Notes under the pieces: model-generated
Databases searched by the model: none
Seen by the model: only the letters and a program-made list of their open reading frames with translations
What the model was told of the DNA's origin: nothing
Part shown: one piece after another, positions 45,448 through 58,996 of the stretch
Layout: every line of letters begins with the position of its first letter
How positions within the stretch are numbered: the first letter of the stretch is position 1
From: Excoecaria cochinchinensis
Taxonomy: Eukaryota; Streptophyta; Magnoliopsida; Malpighiales; Euphorbiaceae
Direction: 5' to 3'
DNA length: 64,000 bases
NCBI GenBank assembly: GCA_947683425.1
Contig: CANTUQ010000313.1
Location: forward strand, 83,272-147,271
Program-made: the position numbers and the translations under genes

Positions 45448-48400
45448 GGGGTACCCCTAGGGAAATCCGTAAAAATTCGTCGGATTCCGACGAAGACAAT
45501 TCTCGATACGTTGTGACCGGCAAGCTTCCGGTAGCTATCCCAATCAAGTTTTCCCGAATTATTGGACTCAGATCCGAAATTTCACCACTTTTTACGATTT
45601 TTCGATTCTGGTGATTTTCCCTAGGGGTACCCCTAGGGAAATCCGTAAAAATTCGTCGGATTCCGACGAAGACAATTCTCGATACGTTGTGACCGGCAAG
45701 CTTCCCGTAGCAATCCAAATCAAGTTTTCCCGAATTATTGGACTCGGATCCGAAATTTCACCACTTTTTACGATTTTTCGATTCTGGTGATTTTCCCTAG
45801 GGGTACCCCTAGGGAAATCCGTAAAAATTCGTCGGATTCCGACGAAGCCAATTCTCGATGCGTTGTGACCGGCAAGCTTCCAGTAGCTATCCCAATCAAG
45901 TTTTCCCGAATTATTGGACTCGGATCCGAAATTTCACCACTTTTTACGATTTTTCGATTCTGGTGATTTTCCCTAGGGGTACCCCTAGGGAAATTCGTCG
46001 GATTCCGACGAAGCCAATTCTCGATGCGTTGTGACCGGCAAGCTTCCAGTAGCTATCCCAATCAAGTTTTCCCGAATTATTCGACTCGGATACGAAATTT
46101 CACCACTTTTTACGATTTTTCGATTCTGGTGATTTTCCCTAGGGGTACCCCTAGGAAAATTCGTCGGATTCCGATGAAGCCAATTCTCGATGCGTTGTGA
46201 CCGGAAAGCTTCCAGTAGTTATCCCAATCAAGTTTTCCTGAATTATTAGACTCGGATTCGAAATTTCACCACTTATTACGATTTTTCGATTCTGGTGATT
46301 TTCCCTAGGGGTACCCCTAGGGAAATTCGTCGGATTCCGACGAAGCCAATTCTCGATGCGTTGTGACCGGCAAGCTTCCAGTAGCTATCCCAATCAAGTT
46401 TCCCGAATTATTGGACTCGGATCCGAAATTTCACCACGTTTTACGATTTTTCGATTCTGGTGATTTTCCCTAGGGGTACCCCTAGGGAAATCCGTAAAAA
46501 TTCGTCGGATTCCGACAAAGCTAATTCTCGATGCGTTGTGACCGGCAAGCTTCCAGTAGCTATCCCAATCAAGTTTTCCTGAATTATTCGACTCGGATAC
46601 GAAATTTCACCACTTTTTACGATTTTTCGATTCTGGTGATTTTCCCTAGGGGTACCCCTAGGGAAATTCGTCGGATTCCGATGAAGCCAATTCTCGATGC
46701 GTTGTGACCGGCAAGCTTCTAGTAGCTATCCCAATCAAGTTTTCCCGAATTATTGGACTCGGATCCGAAATTTCACCACTTTTTAGGATTTTTCGATTCT
46801 GGTGATTTTCCCTAGGGGTACCCCTAGGGAAATCCGTAAAAATTCGTCGGATTCCGACGAAGCCAATTCTCGATGCGTTGTGACCGGCAAGCTTCCAGTA
46901 GCTATCCCAATCAAGTTTTCCCGAATTATTGGACTCGGATCCGAAATATCACCACTTTTTACGATTTTTCGATTCTGGTGATTTTCCCTAGGGGTACCCC
47001 TAGGGAAATCCGTAAAAATTCGTCGGATTCCGACAAAGCTAATTCTCGATGCGTTGTGACCGACAAGCTTCTAGTAGCTATCCCAATCAAGTTTTCCCGA
47101 ATTATTGGACTCGGATCCGAAATTTCACCACTTTTTAGGATTTTTCGATTCTGGTGATTTTCCCTAGGGGTACCCCTATGGAAATCCGTAAAAATTCGTC
47201 GGATTTCGACGAAGCCAATTCTCGATGCGTTGTGACCGGCAAGCTTCCAGTAGCAATCGCAATCAAGTTTTCCCGAATTATTGGACTCGGATCCGAAATT
47301 TCACCACTTTTTACGATTTTTCGATTCTGGTGATTTTCCCTAGGGGTACCCCTAGGGAAATTCGTCGGATTCCGACGAAGCCAATTCTCGATGCATTGTG
47401 ACCGGCAAGCTTCCAGTAGCTATCCCAATCAAGTTTCCCAAATTATTGGACTCGGATCCGAAATTTCACCACGTTTTACGATTTTTCGATTCTGGTGATT
47501 TTCCCTAGGGGTACCCCTAGGGAAATCCGTAAAAATTCGTCGGATTCCGACAAAGCTAATTCTCGATGCGTTGTGACCGACAAGCTTCTAGTAGCTATCC
47601 CAATCAAGTTTTCCCGAATTATTGGACTCGGATCCGAAATTTCACCACTTTTTAGGATTTTTCGATTCTGGTGATTTTCCCTAGGGGTACCCCTATGGAA
47701 ATCCGTAAAAATTCGTCGGATTTCGACGAAGCCAATTCTCGATGCGTTGTGACCGGCAAGCTTCCAGTAGCAATCCCAATCAAGTTTTCCCGAATTATTG
47801 GACTCGGATCCGAAATTTTACCACTTTTTACGATTTTTCGATTCTGTTGATTTTCCCTAGGGGTACCCCTAGGGAAATTCGTCGGATTCCGACGAAACCA
47901 ATTCTCGATGCGTTGTGACCGGCAAGCTTCCAGTAGCTATCCCAATCAAGTTTTCCTGAATTATTAGACTCGGATCCGAAATTTCACCACTTTTTACGAT
48001 TTTTCGATTCTGGTGATTTTCCCTAGGGGTACCCCTAGGGAAATCCGTAAAAATTCGTCGGATTCCGACGAAGCCAATTCTCGATGCGTTGTGACCGGCA
48101 AGCTTCCAGTAGCTATCCCAATCAAGTTTTCCCGAATTATTGGACTCGGATCCGAAATTTCACCACTTTTTACGATTTTTCGATTCTGGTGATTTTCCCT
48201 AGGGGTACCACTAGGGAAATTCGTCGGATTCCGACGAAGGCAATTCTCGATGTGTTGTGACCGGCAAGCTTCCAGTAGCTATCCCAATCAAGTTTTCCCG
48301 AATTATTGGACTCGGATCCGAAATTTCACCACTTTTTACGATTTTTCGATTCTGGTGATTTTCCCTAGGGGTACCCCTAGGGAAATTCGTCGGATTCCGA

Positions 48401-49364
48401 CGAAGCCAATTCTCGATGCGTTGTGACCGGCAAGCTTCCAGTAGCTATCCCAATCAAGTTTTCCCGAATTATTGGACTCGGATCAGAAATTTCACCACTT
48501 TTTACGATTTTTCGATTCTGGTGATTTTCCCTAGGGGTACCCCTAGGGAAATTCGTCGGATTCCGACGAAACCAATTCTCGATGCGTTGTGACCGGCAAG
48601 CTTCCTGTATCTATCCCAATCAAGTTTTCCCGAATTATTGGACTCGGATCCGAAATTTCACCACTTTTTACGATTTTTCGATTCATGTGATTTTCCCTAG
48701 GGGTACCCCTAGGGAAATTCGTCGGATTCCGACGAAGCCAATTCTCGATGCGTTGTGACCGGCAAGCTTCCAGTAGCTATCCCGATCAAGTTTTCCCGAA
48801 TTATTGTACTCGGATCCGAAATTTCACCACTTTTTACGATTTTTCGATTCTGGTGATTTTCCCTAGGGGTACACCTAGGGAAATTCGTCGGATTCCGACG
48901 AAGCCAATTCTCGATGCGTTGTGACCGGCAAGCTTCCAGTAGCTATCCCAATCATGTTTTCCCGAATTATTGGACTCGGATCCGAAATTTCACCACTTTT
49001 TACGATTTTTCGATTCTGGTGATTTTCCCTAGGGGTACCCCTAGGGAAATTCGTCGGATTCCGACGAAGGCAATTCTCGATGCGTTGTGACCGGCAAGCT
49101 TCCAGTAGGTATCCCAATCAAGTTTTCCCGAATTATTGGACTCGGATCCGAAATTTTACCACTTTTTACGATTTTTCGATTATGGTGATTTTCCCTAGTG
49201 GTACCCCTAGGGAAATTCGTCGGATTCCGATGAAGCCAATTCTCGATGCGTTGTTACCGGCAAGCTTCTAGTAGCTATCCCAATCAATATTTTCCCGAAT
49301 TATTGGACTTAGATCCGAAATTTTACCACTTTTTACGATTTTTCGATTATGGTGATTTTCCCTA
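45448..49364. repeat. 3917-bp higher-order repeat, copy 1 (23 monomers)
   Basis: Twenty-three units, ten long, including 165-bp units at 46308 and 47343 (CAAGTTTCCCG, one T short, with CACGTTTTACG). Landmarks: GATACGTTG with AGCTTCCGG (45508), GCTTCCCGTAGCAATCC (45700), ATTCGACTCGGATACG (46078), GATTCCGATGAAGCC (46170), TTTTTAGGATT (46790) and GATTCATGTGATT (48681). They recur at 3917 bp, drifting to 3916 then 3564 bp. Confidence 0.9.
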
Positions 49365-52300
49365 GGGGTACCCCTAGGGAAATCCGTAAAAATTCGTCGG
49401 ATTCCGACGAAGACAATTCTCGATACGTTGTGACCGGCAAGCTTCCGGTAGCTATCCCAATCAAGTTTTCCCGAATTATTGGACTCGGATCCGAAATTTC
49501 ACCACTTTTTACGATTTTTCGATTCTGGTGATTTTCCCTAGGGGTACCCCTAGGGAAATCCGTAAAAATTCGTCGGATTCCGACGAAGACAATTCTCGAT
49601 ACGTTGTGACCGGCAAGCTTCCCGTAGCAATCCAAATCAAGTTTTCCCGAATTATTGGACTCGGATCCGAAATTTCACCACTTTTTACGATTTTTCGATT
49701 CTGGTGATTTTCCCTAGGGGTACCCCTAGGGAAATCCGTAAAAATTCGTCGGATTCCGACGAAGCCAATTCTCGATGCGTTGTGACCGGCAAGCTTCCAG
49801 TAGCTATCCCAATCAAGTTTTCCCGAATTATTGGACTCGGATCCGAAATTTCACCACTTTTTACGATTTTTCGATTCTGGTGATTCCCTAGGGGTACCCC
49901 CTAGGGAAATTCGTCGGATTCCGACGAAGCCAATTCTCGATGCGTTGTGACCGGCAAGCTTCCAGTAGCTATCCCAATCAAGTTTTCCCGAATTATTCGA
50001 CTCGGATAGGAAAGTTCACCACTTTTTACGATTTTTCGATTCTGGTGATTTTCCCTAGGGGTACCCCTAGGAAAATTCGTCGGATTCCGATGAAGCCAAT
50101 TCTCGATGCGTTGTGACCGGAAAGCTTCCAGTAGCTATCCCAATCAAGTTTTCCTGAATTATTAGACTCGGATTCGAAATTTCACCACTTTTTACGATTT
50201 TTCGATTCTGGTTATTTTCCCTAGGGGTACCCCTAGGGAAATTCGTCGGATTCCGACGAAGCCAATTCTCGATGCGTTGTGACCGGCAAGCTTCCAGTAG
50301 CTATCCCAATCAAGTTTCCCGAATTATTGGACTCGGATCCGAAATTTCACCACGTTTTACGATTTTTCGATTCTGGTGATTTTCCCTAGGGGTACCCCTT
50401 GGGAAATCCGTAAAAATTCGTCGGATTCCGACAAAGCTAATTCTCGATGCGTTGTGACCGGCAAGCTTCCAGTAGCTATCCCAATCAAGTTTTCCCGAAT
50501 TATTCGACTCGGATACGAAATTTCACCACTTTTTACGATTTTTCGATTCTAGTGATTTTCCCTAGGGGTACCCCTAGGGAAATTCGTCGGATTCCGATGA
50601 AGCCAATTCTCGATGCGTTGTGACCGGCAAGCTTCTAGTAGCTATCCCAATCAAGTTTTCCCGAATTATTGGACTCGGATCCGAAATTTCACCACTTTTT
50701 AGGATTTTTCGATTCTGGTGATTTTCCCTAGGGGTACCCCTAGGGAAATCCGTAAAAATTCGTCGGATTCCGACGAAGCCAATTCTCGATGCGTTGTGAC
50801 CGGCAAGCTTCCAGTAGCTATCCCAATCAAGTTTTCCCGAATTATTGGACTCGGATCCGAAATATCACCACTTTTTACGATTTTTCGATTCTGGTGATTT
50901 TCCCTAGGGGTACCCCTAGGGAAATTCGTCGGATTCCGACGAAGCCAAATCTCGATGCGTTGTGACCGGCAAGCTTCCAGTAGCTATCCCAATCAAGTTT
51001 CCCGAATTATTGGACTCGGATCCGAAATTTCACCACGTTTTACGATTTTTCGATTCTGGTGATTTTCCCTAGGGGTACCCCTAGGGAAATCCGTAAAAAT
51101 TCGTCAGATTACGACAAAGCTAATTCTCGATGCGTTGTGACCGACAAGCTTCTAGTAGCTATCCCAATCAAGTTTTCCCGAATTATTGGACTCGGATCCG
51201 AAATTTCACCACTTTTTAGGATTTTTCGATTCTGGTGATTTTTCCTAGGGGTACCCCTATGGAAATCCGTAAAAATTCGTCGGATTCCGACGAAACCAAT
51301 TCTCGATGCGTTGTGACCGGCAAGCTTCCAGTAGCAATCCCAATCAAGTTTTCCCGAATTATTGGACTCGGATCCGAAATTTCACCACTTTTTACGATTT
51401 TTCTATTATGGTGATTTTCCCTAGGGGTACCCCTAGGGAAATTCGTCGGATTCCGACGAAGCCAATTCTCGATGCGTTGTGACCGGCAAGCTTCCAGTAG
51501 CTATCCCAATCAAGTTTTCCTGAATTATTAGACTCGGATCCGAAATTTCACCACTTTTTACGATTTTTCGATTCTGGTGATTTTACCTAGGTGTACCCCT
51601 AGGGAAATCCGTAAAAATTCGTCGGATTCCGACGAAGCCAATTCTCGATGCGTTGTGACCGGCAAGCTTCCAGTAGCTATCCCAATCAAGTTTTCCCGAA
51701 TTATTGGACTCGGATCCGAAATTTCACCACTTTTTACGATTTTTCGATTCTGGTGATTTTCCCTAGGGGTACCCCTAGGGAAATTCGTCGGATTCCGACG
51801 AAGGCAATTCTCGATGTGTTGTGACCGGCAAGCTTCCAGTAGCTATCCCAATCAAGTTTTCCCGAATTATTGGACTCGGATCCGAAATTTCACCACTTTT
51901 TACGATTTTTCGATTCTGGTGATTTTCCCTAGGGGTACCCCCTAGGGAAATTCGTCGGATTCCGACGAAGCCAATTCTCGATGCGTTGTGACCGGCAAGC
52001 TTCCAGTAGCTATCCCAATCAAGTTTTCCCGAATTATTGGACTCGGATCAGAAATTTCACCACTTTTTACGATTTTTCGATTCTGGTGATTTTCCCTAGG
52101 GGTACCCCTAGGGAAATTCGTCGGATTCCGACGAAACCAATTCTCGATGCGTTGTGACCGGCAAGCTTCCAGTATCTATCCCAATCAAGTTTTCCCGAAT
52201 TATTGGACTCGGATCCGAAATTTCACCACTTTTTACGATTTTTCGATTCATGTGATTTTCCCTAGGGGTATCCCTAGGGAAATTCGTCGGATTCCGACGA

Positions 52301-52596
52301 AGCCAATTCTCGATGCGTTGTGACCGGCAAGCTTCCAGTAGCTATCCCAATCAAGTTTTCCCGAATTATTGGACTCGGATCCGAAATTTCACCACTTTTT
52401 ACGATTTTTCCATTCTGGTGATTTTCCCTAGGGGTACCCCTAGGGAAATTCGTCGGATTCCGACGAAGCCAATTCTCGATGCGTTGTGTCCGGCAAGCTT
52501 CCAGTAGCTATCCCAATCAAGTTTTCCCGAATTATTGGACTCGGATCCGAAATTTCACCACTTTTTACGATTTTTCGATTCTGGTGATTTTCCCTA
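49365..52596. repeat. Shortened copy 2 of the 3.9-kb higher-order repeat (19 monomers)
   Basis: Collinear with copy 1 but two long units shorter: the pair at 46991-47342 has no counterpart. Small indels separate the copies: a 2-bp deletion (TGGTGATTCCCTAGG near 49885) followed within a few bases by an added C (GGGGTACCCCCTAGG), and another added C near 51940. After 52265 the order departs and restarts at 52597 with units like those at 50058. Confidence 0.88.
50224..50388. repeat. 165-bp monomer subtype (CAAGTTTCCCG, representative)
   Basis: One T is missing from AAGTTTTCCCG and, in most copies, C-to-G gives CACGTTTTACG. The subtype occurs at 46308, 47343, 50224, 50907, 52763, 53447 and 54130 and nowhere else I saw, so it marks the 46-54 kb domain. 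Confidence 0.88.
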
Positions 52597-55500
52597 GGGG
52601 TACCCCTAGGAAAATTCGTCGGATTCCGATGAAGCCAATTCTCGATGCGTTGTGACCGGAAAGCTTCCAGTAGCTATCCCAATCAAGTTTTCCTGAATTA
52701 TTAGACTCGGATTCGAAATTTCACCACTTTTTACGATTTTTCGATTCTGGTGATTTTCCCTAGGGGTACCCCTAGGGAAATTCGTCGGATTCCGACGAAG
52801 CCAATTCTCGATGCGTTGTGACCGGCAAGCTTCCAGTAGCTATCCCAATCAAGTTTCCCGAATTATTGGACTCGGATCCGAAATTTCACCACGTTTTACG
52901 ATTTTTCGATTTTGGTGATTTTCCCTAGGGGTACCCCTAGGGAAATCCGTAAAAATTCGTCGGATTCCGACAAAGCTAATTCTCGATGCGTTGTGACCGG
53001 CAAGCTTCCAGTAGCTATCCCAATCAAGTTTTCCCCGAATTATTCGACTCGGATACGAAATTTCACCACTTTTTACGATTTTTCGATTCTAGTGATTTTC
53101 CCTAGGGGTACCCCTAGGGAAATTCGTCGGATTCCGATGAAGCCAATTCTCGATGCGTTGTGACCGGCAAGCTTCTAGTAGCTATCCCAATCAAGTTTTC
53201 CCGAATTATTGGACTCGGATCCGAAATTTCACCACTTTTTAGGATTTTTCGATTCTGGTGATTTTCCCTAGGGGTACCCCTAGGGAAATCCGTAAAAATT
53301 CGTCGGATTCCGACGAAGTCAATTCTCGATGCGTTGTGACCGGAAAGCTTCCAGTAGCTATCCCAATCAAGTTTTCCTGAATTATTAGACTCGGATTCGA
53401 AATTTCACCACTTTTTACGATTTTTCGATTCTGGTGATTTTCCCTAGGGGTACCCCTAGGGAAATTCGTCGGATTCCGACGAAGCCAATTCTCGATGCGT
53501 TGTGACCGGCAAACTTCCAGTAGCTATCCCAATCAAGTTTCCCGAATTATTGGACTCGGATCCGAAATTTCACCACGTTTTACGATTTTTCGATTCTGGT
53601 GATTTTCCCTAGGGGTACCCCTAGGGAAATCCGTAAAAATTCGTCGGATTCCGACAAAGCTAATTCTCGATGCGTTGTGACCGGCAAGCTTCCAGTAGCT
53701 ATCCCAATCAAGTTTTCCCGAATTATTCGACTCGGATACGAAATTTCACCACTTTTTACGATTTTTCGATTCTAGTGATTTTCCCTAGAGGTACCCCTAG
53801 GGAAATTCGTCGGATTCCGATGAAGCCAATTCTCGATGCGTTGTGACCGGCAAGCTTCTAGTAGCTATCCCAATCAAGTTTTCCCGAATTATTGGACTCG
53901 GATCCGAAATTTCACCACTTTTTAGGATTTTTCGATTCTGGTGATTTTCCCTAGGGGTACCCCTAGGGAAATCCGTAAAAATTCGTCGGATTCCGACGAA
54001 GCCAATTCTCGATGCGTTGTGACCGGCAAGCTTCCAGTAGCTATCCCAATCAAGTTTTCCCGAATTATTGGACTCGGATCCGAAATATCACCACTTTTTA
54101 CGATTTTTCGATTCTGGTGATTTTCCCTAGGGGTACCCCTAGGGAAATTCGTCGGATTCCGACGAAACCAATTCTCGATGCGTTGTGACCGGCAAGCTTC
54201 CAGTAGCTATCCCAATCAAGTTTCCCGAATTATTGGACTCGGATCCGAAATTTCACCACTTTTTACGATTTTTCGATTCATGTGATTTTCCCTAGGGGTA
54301 CCCCTAGGGAAATTCGTCGGATTCCGACGAAGCCAATTCTCGATGCGTTGTGACCGGAAAGCTTCCAGTAGCAATCCCAATCAAGTTTTCCCGAATTATT
54401 GGACTCGGATCCGAAATTTCACCACTTTTTACGATTTTTCGATTCTGGTGATTTTCCCTAGGGGTACCCCTAGGGAAATTCGTCGGATTCCGACGAAGCC
54501 AATTCTCGATGCGTTGTGACCGGCAAGCTTCCAGTAGCTATCCCAATCAAGTTTTCCCGAATTATTGGACTCGGATCAGAAATTTCACCACTTTTTACGA
54601 TTTTTCGATTCTGGTGATTTTCCCTAGGGGTACCCCTAGGGAAATTCGTCGGATTCCGACGAAGCCAATTCTCGATGCGTTGTGACCGGCAAGCTTCCAG
54701 TAGCTATCCCAATCAAGTTTTCCCGAATTATTGGACTCGGATCCGAAATTTCACCACTTTTTACGATTTTTCGATTCTGGTGATTTTCCCTAGGGGTACC
54801 CCTAGGGAAATTCGTCGGATTCCGACGAAACCAATTCTCGATGCGTTGTGACCGGCAAGCTTCCAGTATCTATCCCAATCAAGTTTTCCCGAATTATTGG
54901 ACTCGGATCCAAAATTTCACCACTTTTTACGATTTTTCGATTCATGTGATTTTCCCTAGGGGTACCCCTAGGGAAATTCGTCGGATTCCGACGAAGCCAA
55001 TTCTCGATGCGTTGTGACCGGAAAGCTTCCAGTAGCAATCCCAATCAAGTTTTCCCGAATTATTGGACTCGGATCCGAAATTTCACCACTTTTTACGATT
55101 TTTCGATTCTGGTGATTTTCCCTAGGGGTACCCCTAGGGAAATTCGTCGGATTCCGACGAAACCAATTCTCGATGCGTTGTGACCGGCAAGCTTCCAGTA
55201 GCTATCCCTATCAAGTTTTCCCGAATTATTGGACTCGGATCCGAAATTTCACCACTTTTTACGATTTTTCGATTCTGGTGATTTTCCCTAGGGGTACCCC
55301 TAGGGAAATTCGTCGAATTCCGACGAAACCAATTCTCGATGCGTTGTGACCGGCAAGCTTCCAGTAGCTATCCCAATCAAGTTTTCCCCAATTATTTGAC
55401 TCGGATCCGAAATTTCACCACTTTTTACGATTTTTCGATTCTGGTGATTTTCCCTAGGGGTACCCCTAGGGAAATTCGTCGGATTCCGACGAAGCCAATT

Positions 55501-56794
55501 CTCGATGCGTTGTGACCGGCAAGCTTCCAGTAGCTATCCCAATCAAATATTCCCGAATTATTGGACTCGGATCCGAAATTTCACCACTTTTTACGATTTT
55601 TCGATTCTGGTGATTTTCCCTAGGGGTACCCCTAGGGAAATTCGTCGGATTTCGACGAAGGCAATTCTCGATGCGTTGTGACCGGCAAGCTTCCAGTAGC
55701 AATCCCAATCAAGTTTTCCCGAATTATTGGACTCGGATCCGAAATTTCACCACTTTTTACGATTTTTCGATTCTGGTGATTTTCCCTAGGGGTACCCCTA
55801 GGGAAATTCGTCGGATTCCGACGAAGCCAATTCTCGATGCGTTGTGACCGTCAAGCTTCCAGTAGCTATCCCAATCAAGTTTTCCCGAATTATTGGACTC
55901 GGATCCGAAATTTCACCACTTTTTACGATTTTCCGATTCTGGTGATTTTCCCTAGGGGTACCCCTAGGGAAATTCGTCGGATTCCGACGAAACCAATTCT
56001 CGATGCGTTATGACCGGCAAGCTTCCAGTATCTATCCCAATCAAGTTTTCCGGAATTATTGGACTCGGATCTGAAATTTCACCACTTTTTACGATTTTTC
56101 GATTCATGTGATTTTCCCTAGGGGTACCCCTAGGGAAATTCGTCGGATTCCGACGAAGCCAATTCTCGATGCGTTGTGACCGGCAAGCTTCCAGTATCTA
56201 TCCCAATCAAGTTTTCCCGAATTATTAGACTCGGATCCGAAATTTCACCACTTTTTACGATTTTTCGATTCTGGTGATTTTCCCTAGGGGTACCCCTAGG
56301 AAAATTCGTCAGATTCTGACGAAACCAATTCTCGATACGTTGTGACCGGCAAGCTTCCAGTAGCTATCCCAATCAAGTTTTCCTGAATTATTAGACTCGG
56401 ATCCGAAATTTCACCACTTTTTACGATTTTTCGATTATGGTGATTTTCCCTAGGGGTACCCCTAGGGAAATCCGTAAAAATTCGTCGGATTCCGACGAAG
56501 CCAATTCTCGATGCGTTGTGACTGGCAAGCTTCCAGTAGCTATCCCAATCAAGTTTTCCCGAATTATTGGACTCGGATCCGAAATTTCACCACTTTTTAC
56601 GATTTTTCGATTCTGGTGATTTTCCCTAGGGGTACCCCTAGGGAAATTCGTCAGATTCCGACGAAACCAATTCTCGATGCGTTGTGACCGGCAAGCTTCC
56701 AGTAGCTATCCCAATCAAGTTTTCCCCAATTATTTGACTCGGATCCGAAATTTCACCACTTTTTACGATTTTTCGATTCTGGTGATTTTCCCTA
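52597..56794. repeat. Derived tetramers followed by a long run of short units
   Basis: 52597-53270 and 53271-53953 are two tetramers related to 50058-50730: the GGAAAGC/CCTGAATTATTAGACTCGGATTCG unit, the 165-bp unit, the GACAAAGCTAATTC long unit and the GATGAAGCC unit. An added C (TTTTCCCCGAATT near 53030) makes one unit 177 bp. From 54295 to 56452 thirteen units in a row are 166 bp. In that run GATTCATGTGATT and AGCAATCCC units recur 664 bp apart at 54.3-55.0 kb. Confidence 0.86.
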
Positions 56795-58979
56795 GGGGTA
56801 CCCCTAGGGAAATTCGTCGGATTCCGACGAAGCCAATTCTCGATGCGTTGTGACCGGCAAGCTTCCAGTAGCTATCCCAATCAAGTATTCCCGAATTATT
56901 GGACTCGGATTCGAAATTTCACCACTTTTTACGATTTTTCGATTCTGGTGATTTTCCCTAGGGGTACCCCTAGGGAAATTCGTCGAATTCCGACGAAGCC
57001 AATTCTCGATGCGTTGTGACCGGCAATCTTCCAGTAGCTATCCCAATCCAGTTTTCCCGAATTATTGGACTCGGATCCGAAATTTCACCACTCTTTACGA
57101 TTTTTCGATTCTGGTGATTTTCCCTAGGGGTACCCCTAGGGAAATTCGTTGGATTCCGACGAAACCAATTCTCGATGCGTTGTGACCGGCAAGCTTCCAG
57201 TAGCTATCCTAATCAAGTTTTCCCGAATTATTGGACTCGGATCCGAAATTTCACCACTTTTTATGATTTTTCGATTCTGGTGATTTTCCCTAGGGGTACC
57301 CCTAGAGAAATTCGTCGGATTCCGACGAAGCCAATTCTCGATGCGTTGTGACCGGCAAGCTTCCAGTAGCTATCCCAATCAAGTTTTCCCGAATTATTGG
57401 ACTCGGATCCGAAATTTCACCACTTTTTACGATTTTTCGATTCTGGTGATTTTCCCTAGGGGTACCCCTAGGGAAATTCGTCGGATTCCGACGAAGCCAA
57501 TTCTCGATGCGTTGTGACCGGCAAGCTTCCAGTAGCTATCCCAATCAAATTTTCCCGAATTATTGGACTCGGATCCGAAATTTCACCACTTTTTACGATT
57601 TTTCGATTCTGGTGATTTTCCCTAGGGGTACCCCTAGAGAAATTCGTCGGATTCCGACGAAGCCAATTCTCGATGCGTTGTGACCGGCAAGCTTCCAGTA
57701 GCTATCCCAATCAAGTTTTCCTGAATTATTAGACTCGGATCCGAAATTTCACCACTTTTTACGATTTTTCGATTCTGGTGATTTTCCCTAGGGGTACCCC
57801 TAGGGAAATCCGTAAAAATTCGTCGGATTCCGACGAAGCCAATTCTCGATGCATTGTGACCGGCAAGCTTCCAGTAGCTATCCCAATCAAGTTTTCCCAA
57901 ATTATTGGACTCGGATCCGAAATTTCACCACTTTTTACGATTTTTCGATTCTGGTGATTTTCCCTAGGGGTACCCCTAGGGAAATTCGTCGGATTCCGAC
58001 GAAGCCAATTCTCGATGCGTTGTGACCGGCAAGCTTCCAGTAGCTATCCCAATCAAGTTTTCCCCAATTATTTGACTCGGATCCGAAATTTCACCACTTT
58101 TTACGATTTTTCGATTCTGGTGATTTTCCCTAGGGGTACCCCTAGGGAAATTCGTCGGATTCCGACGAAGCCAATTCTCGATGCGTTGTGACCGGCAAGC
58201 TTCCAGTATCTATCCCAATCAAGTTTTCCCGAATTATTGGACCCGGATCCGAAATTTCACCACTTTTTACGATTTTTCGATTCTGGTGATTTTCCCTAGG
58301 GGTACCCCTAGGGAAATTCGTCGGATTCCGACGAAGCCAATTCTCGATGCGTTGTGACCGGCAAGCTTCCAGTAGCTATCCCAATCAAGTTTTCCCGAAT
58401 TATTGGACTCGGATCCGAAATTTCACCACTTTTTACGATTTTTCGATTCTGGTGATTTTCCCTAGGGGTACCCCTAGGGAAATTCGTCGGATTCCGACGA
58501 AACCAATTCTCGATGCGTTGTGACCGGAAAGCTTCCAGTATCTATCCCAATCAAGTTTTCCCGAATTATTGGACTCGAATCCGAAATTTCACCACTTTTT
58601 ACGATTTTTCGATTCATGTGATTTTCCCTAGGGGTACCCCTAGGGAAATTCGTCGGATTTCGACGAAGCCAATTCTCGATGCGTTGTGACCGGCAAGCTT
58701 CCAGTAGCTATCCCAATCCAGTTTTCCCGAATTATTGGACTCGGATCCGAAATTTCACCACTTTTTACGATTTTTCGATTCTGGTGATTTTCCCTAGGGG
58801 TACCCCTAGGGAAATTCGTCGGATTCCGACGAAGCCAATTCTCGATACGTTGTGACCGGCAAGCTTCCAGTAGCTATCCCAATCAAGTTTTCCCGAATTA
58901 TTGGACTCGGATCCGAAATTTCACCACTTTTTACGATTTTTCGATTCTGGTGATTTTCCCTAGGGGTACCCCTAGGGAA

Positions 58980-58996
58980 ATTCGTTGGATTCGGAC
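58980..58996 (+). other. Best CENP-B-box-like 17-mer, copy 1
   Basis: The sequence is ATTCGTTGGATTCGGAC. Against the core pattern TTCG-4N-A-2N-CGGG it matches eight of nine defined bases, failing only at the last G (A here); its first half TTCGTTGGA is the mammalian consensus. Ordinary units (TTCGTCGGATTCCGA) match seven. Binding is not shown, and chance arising from the hairpin is possible. Confidence 0.4.
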
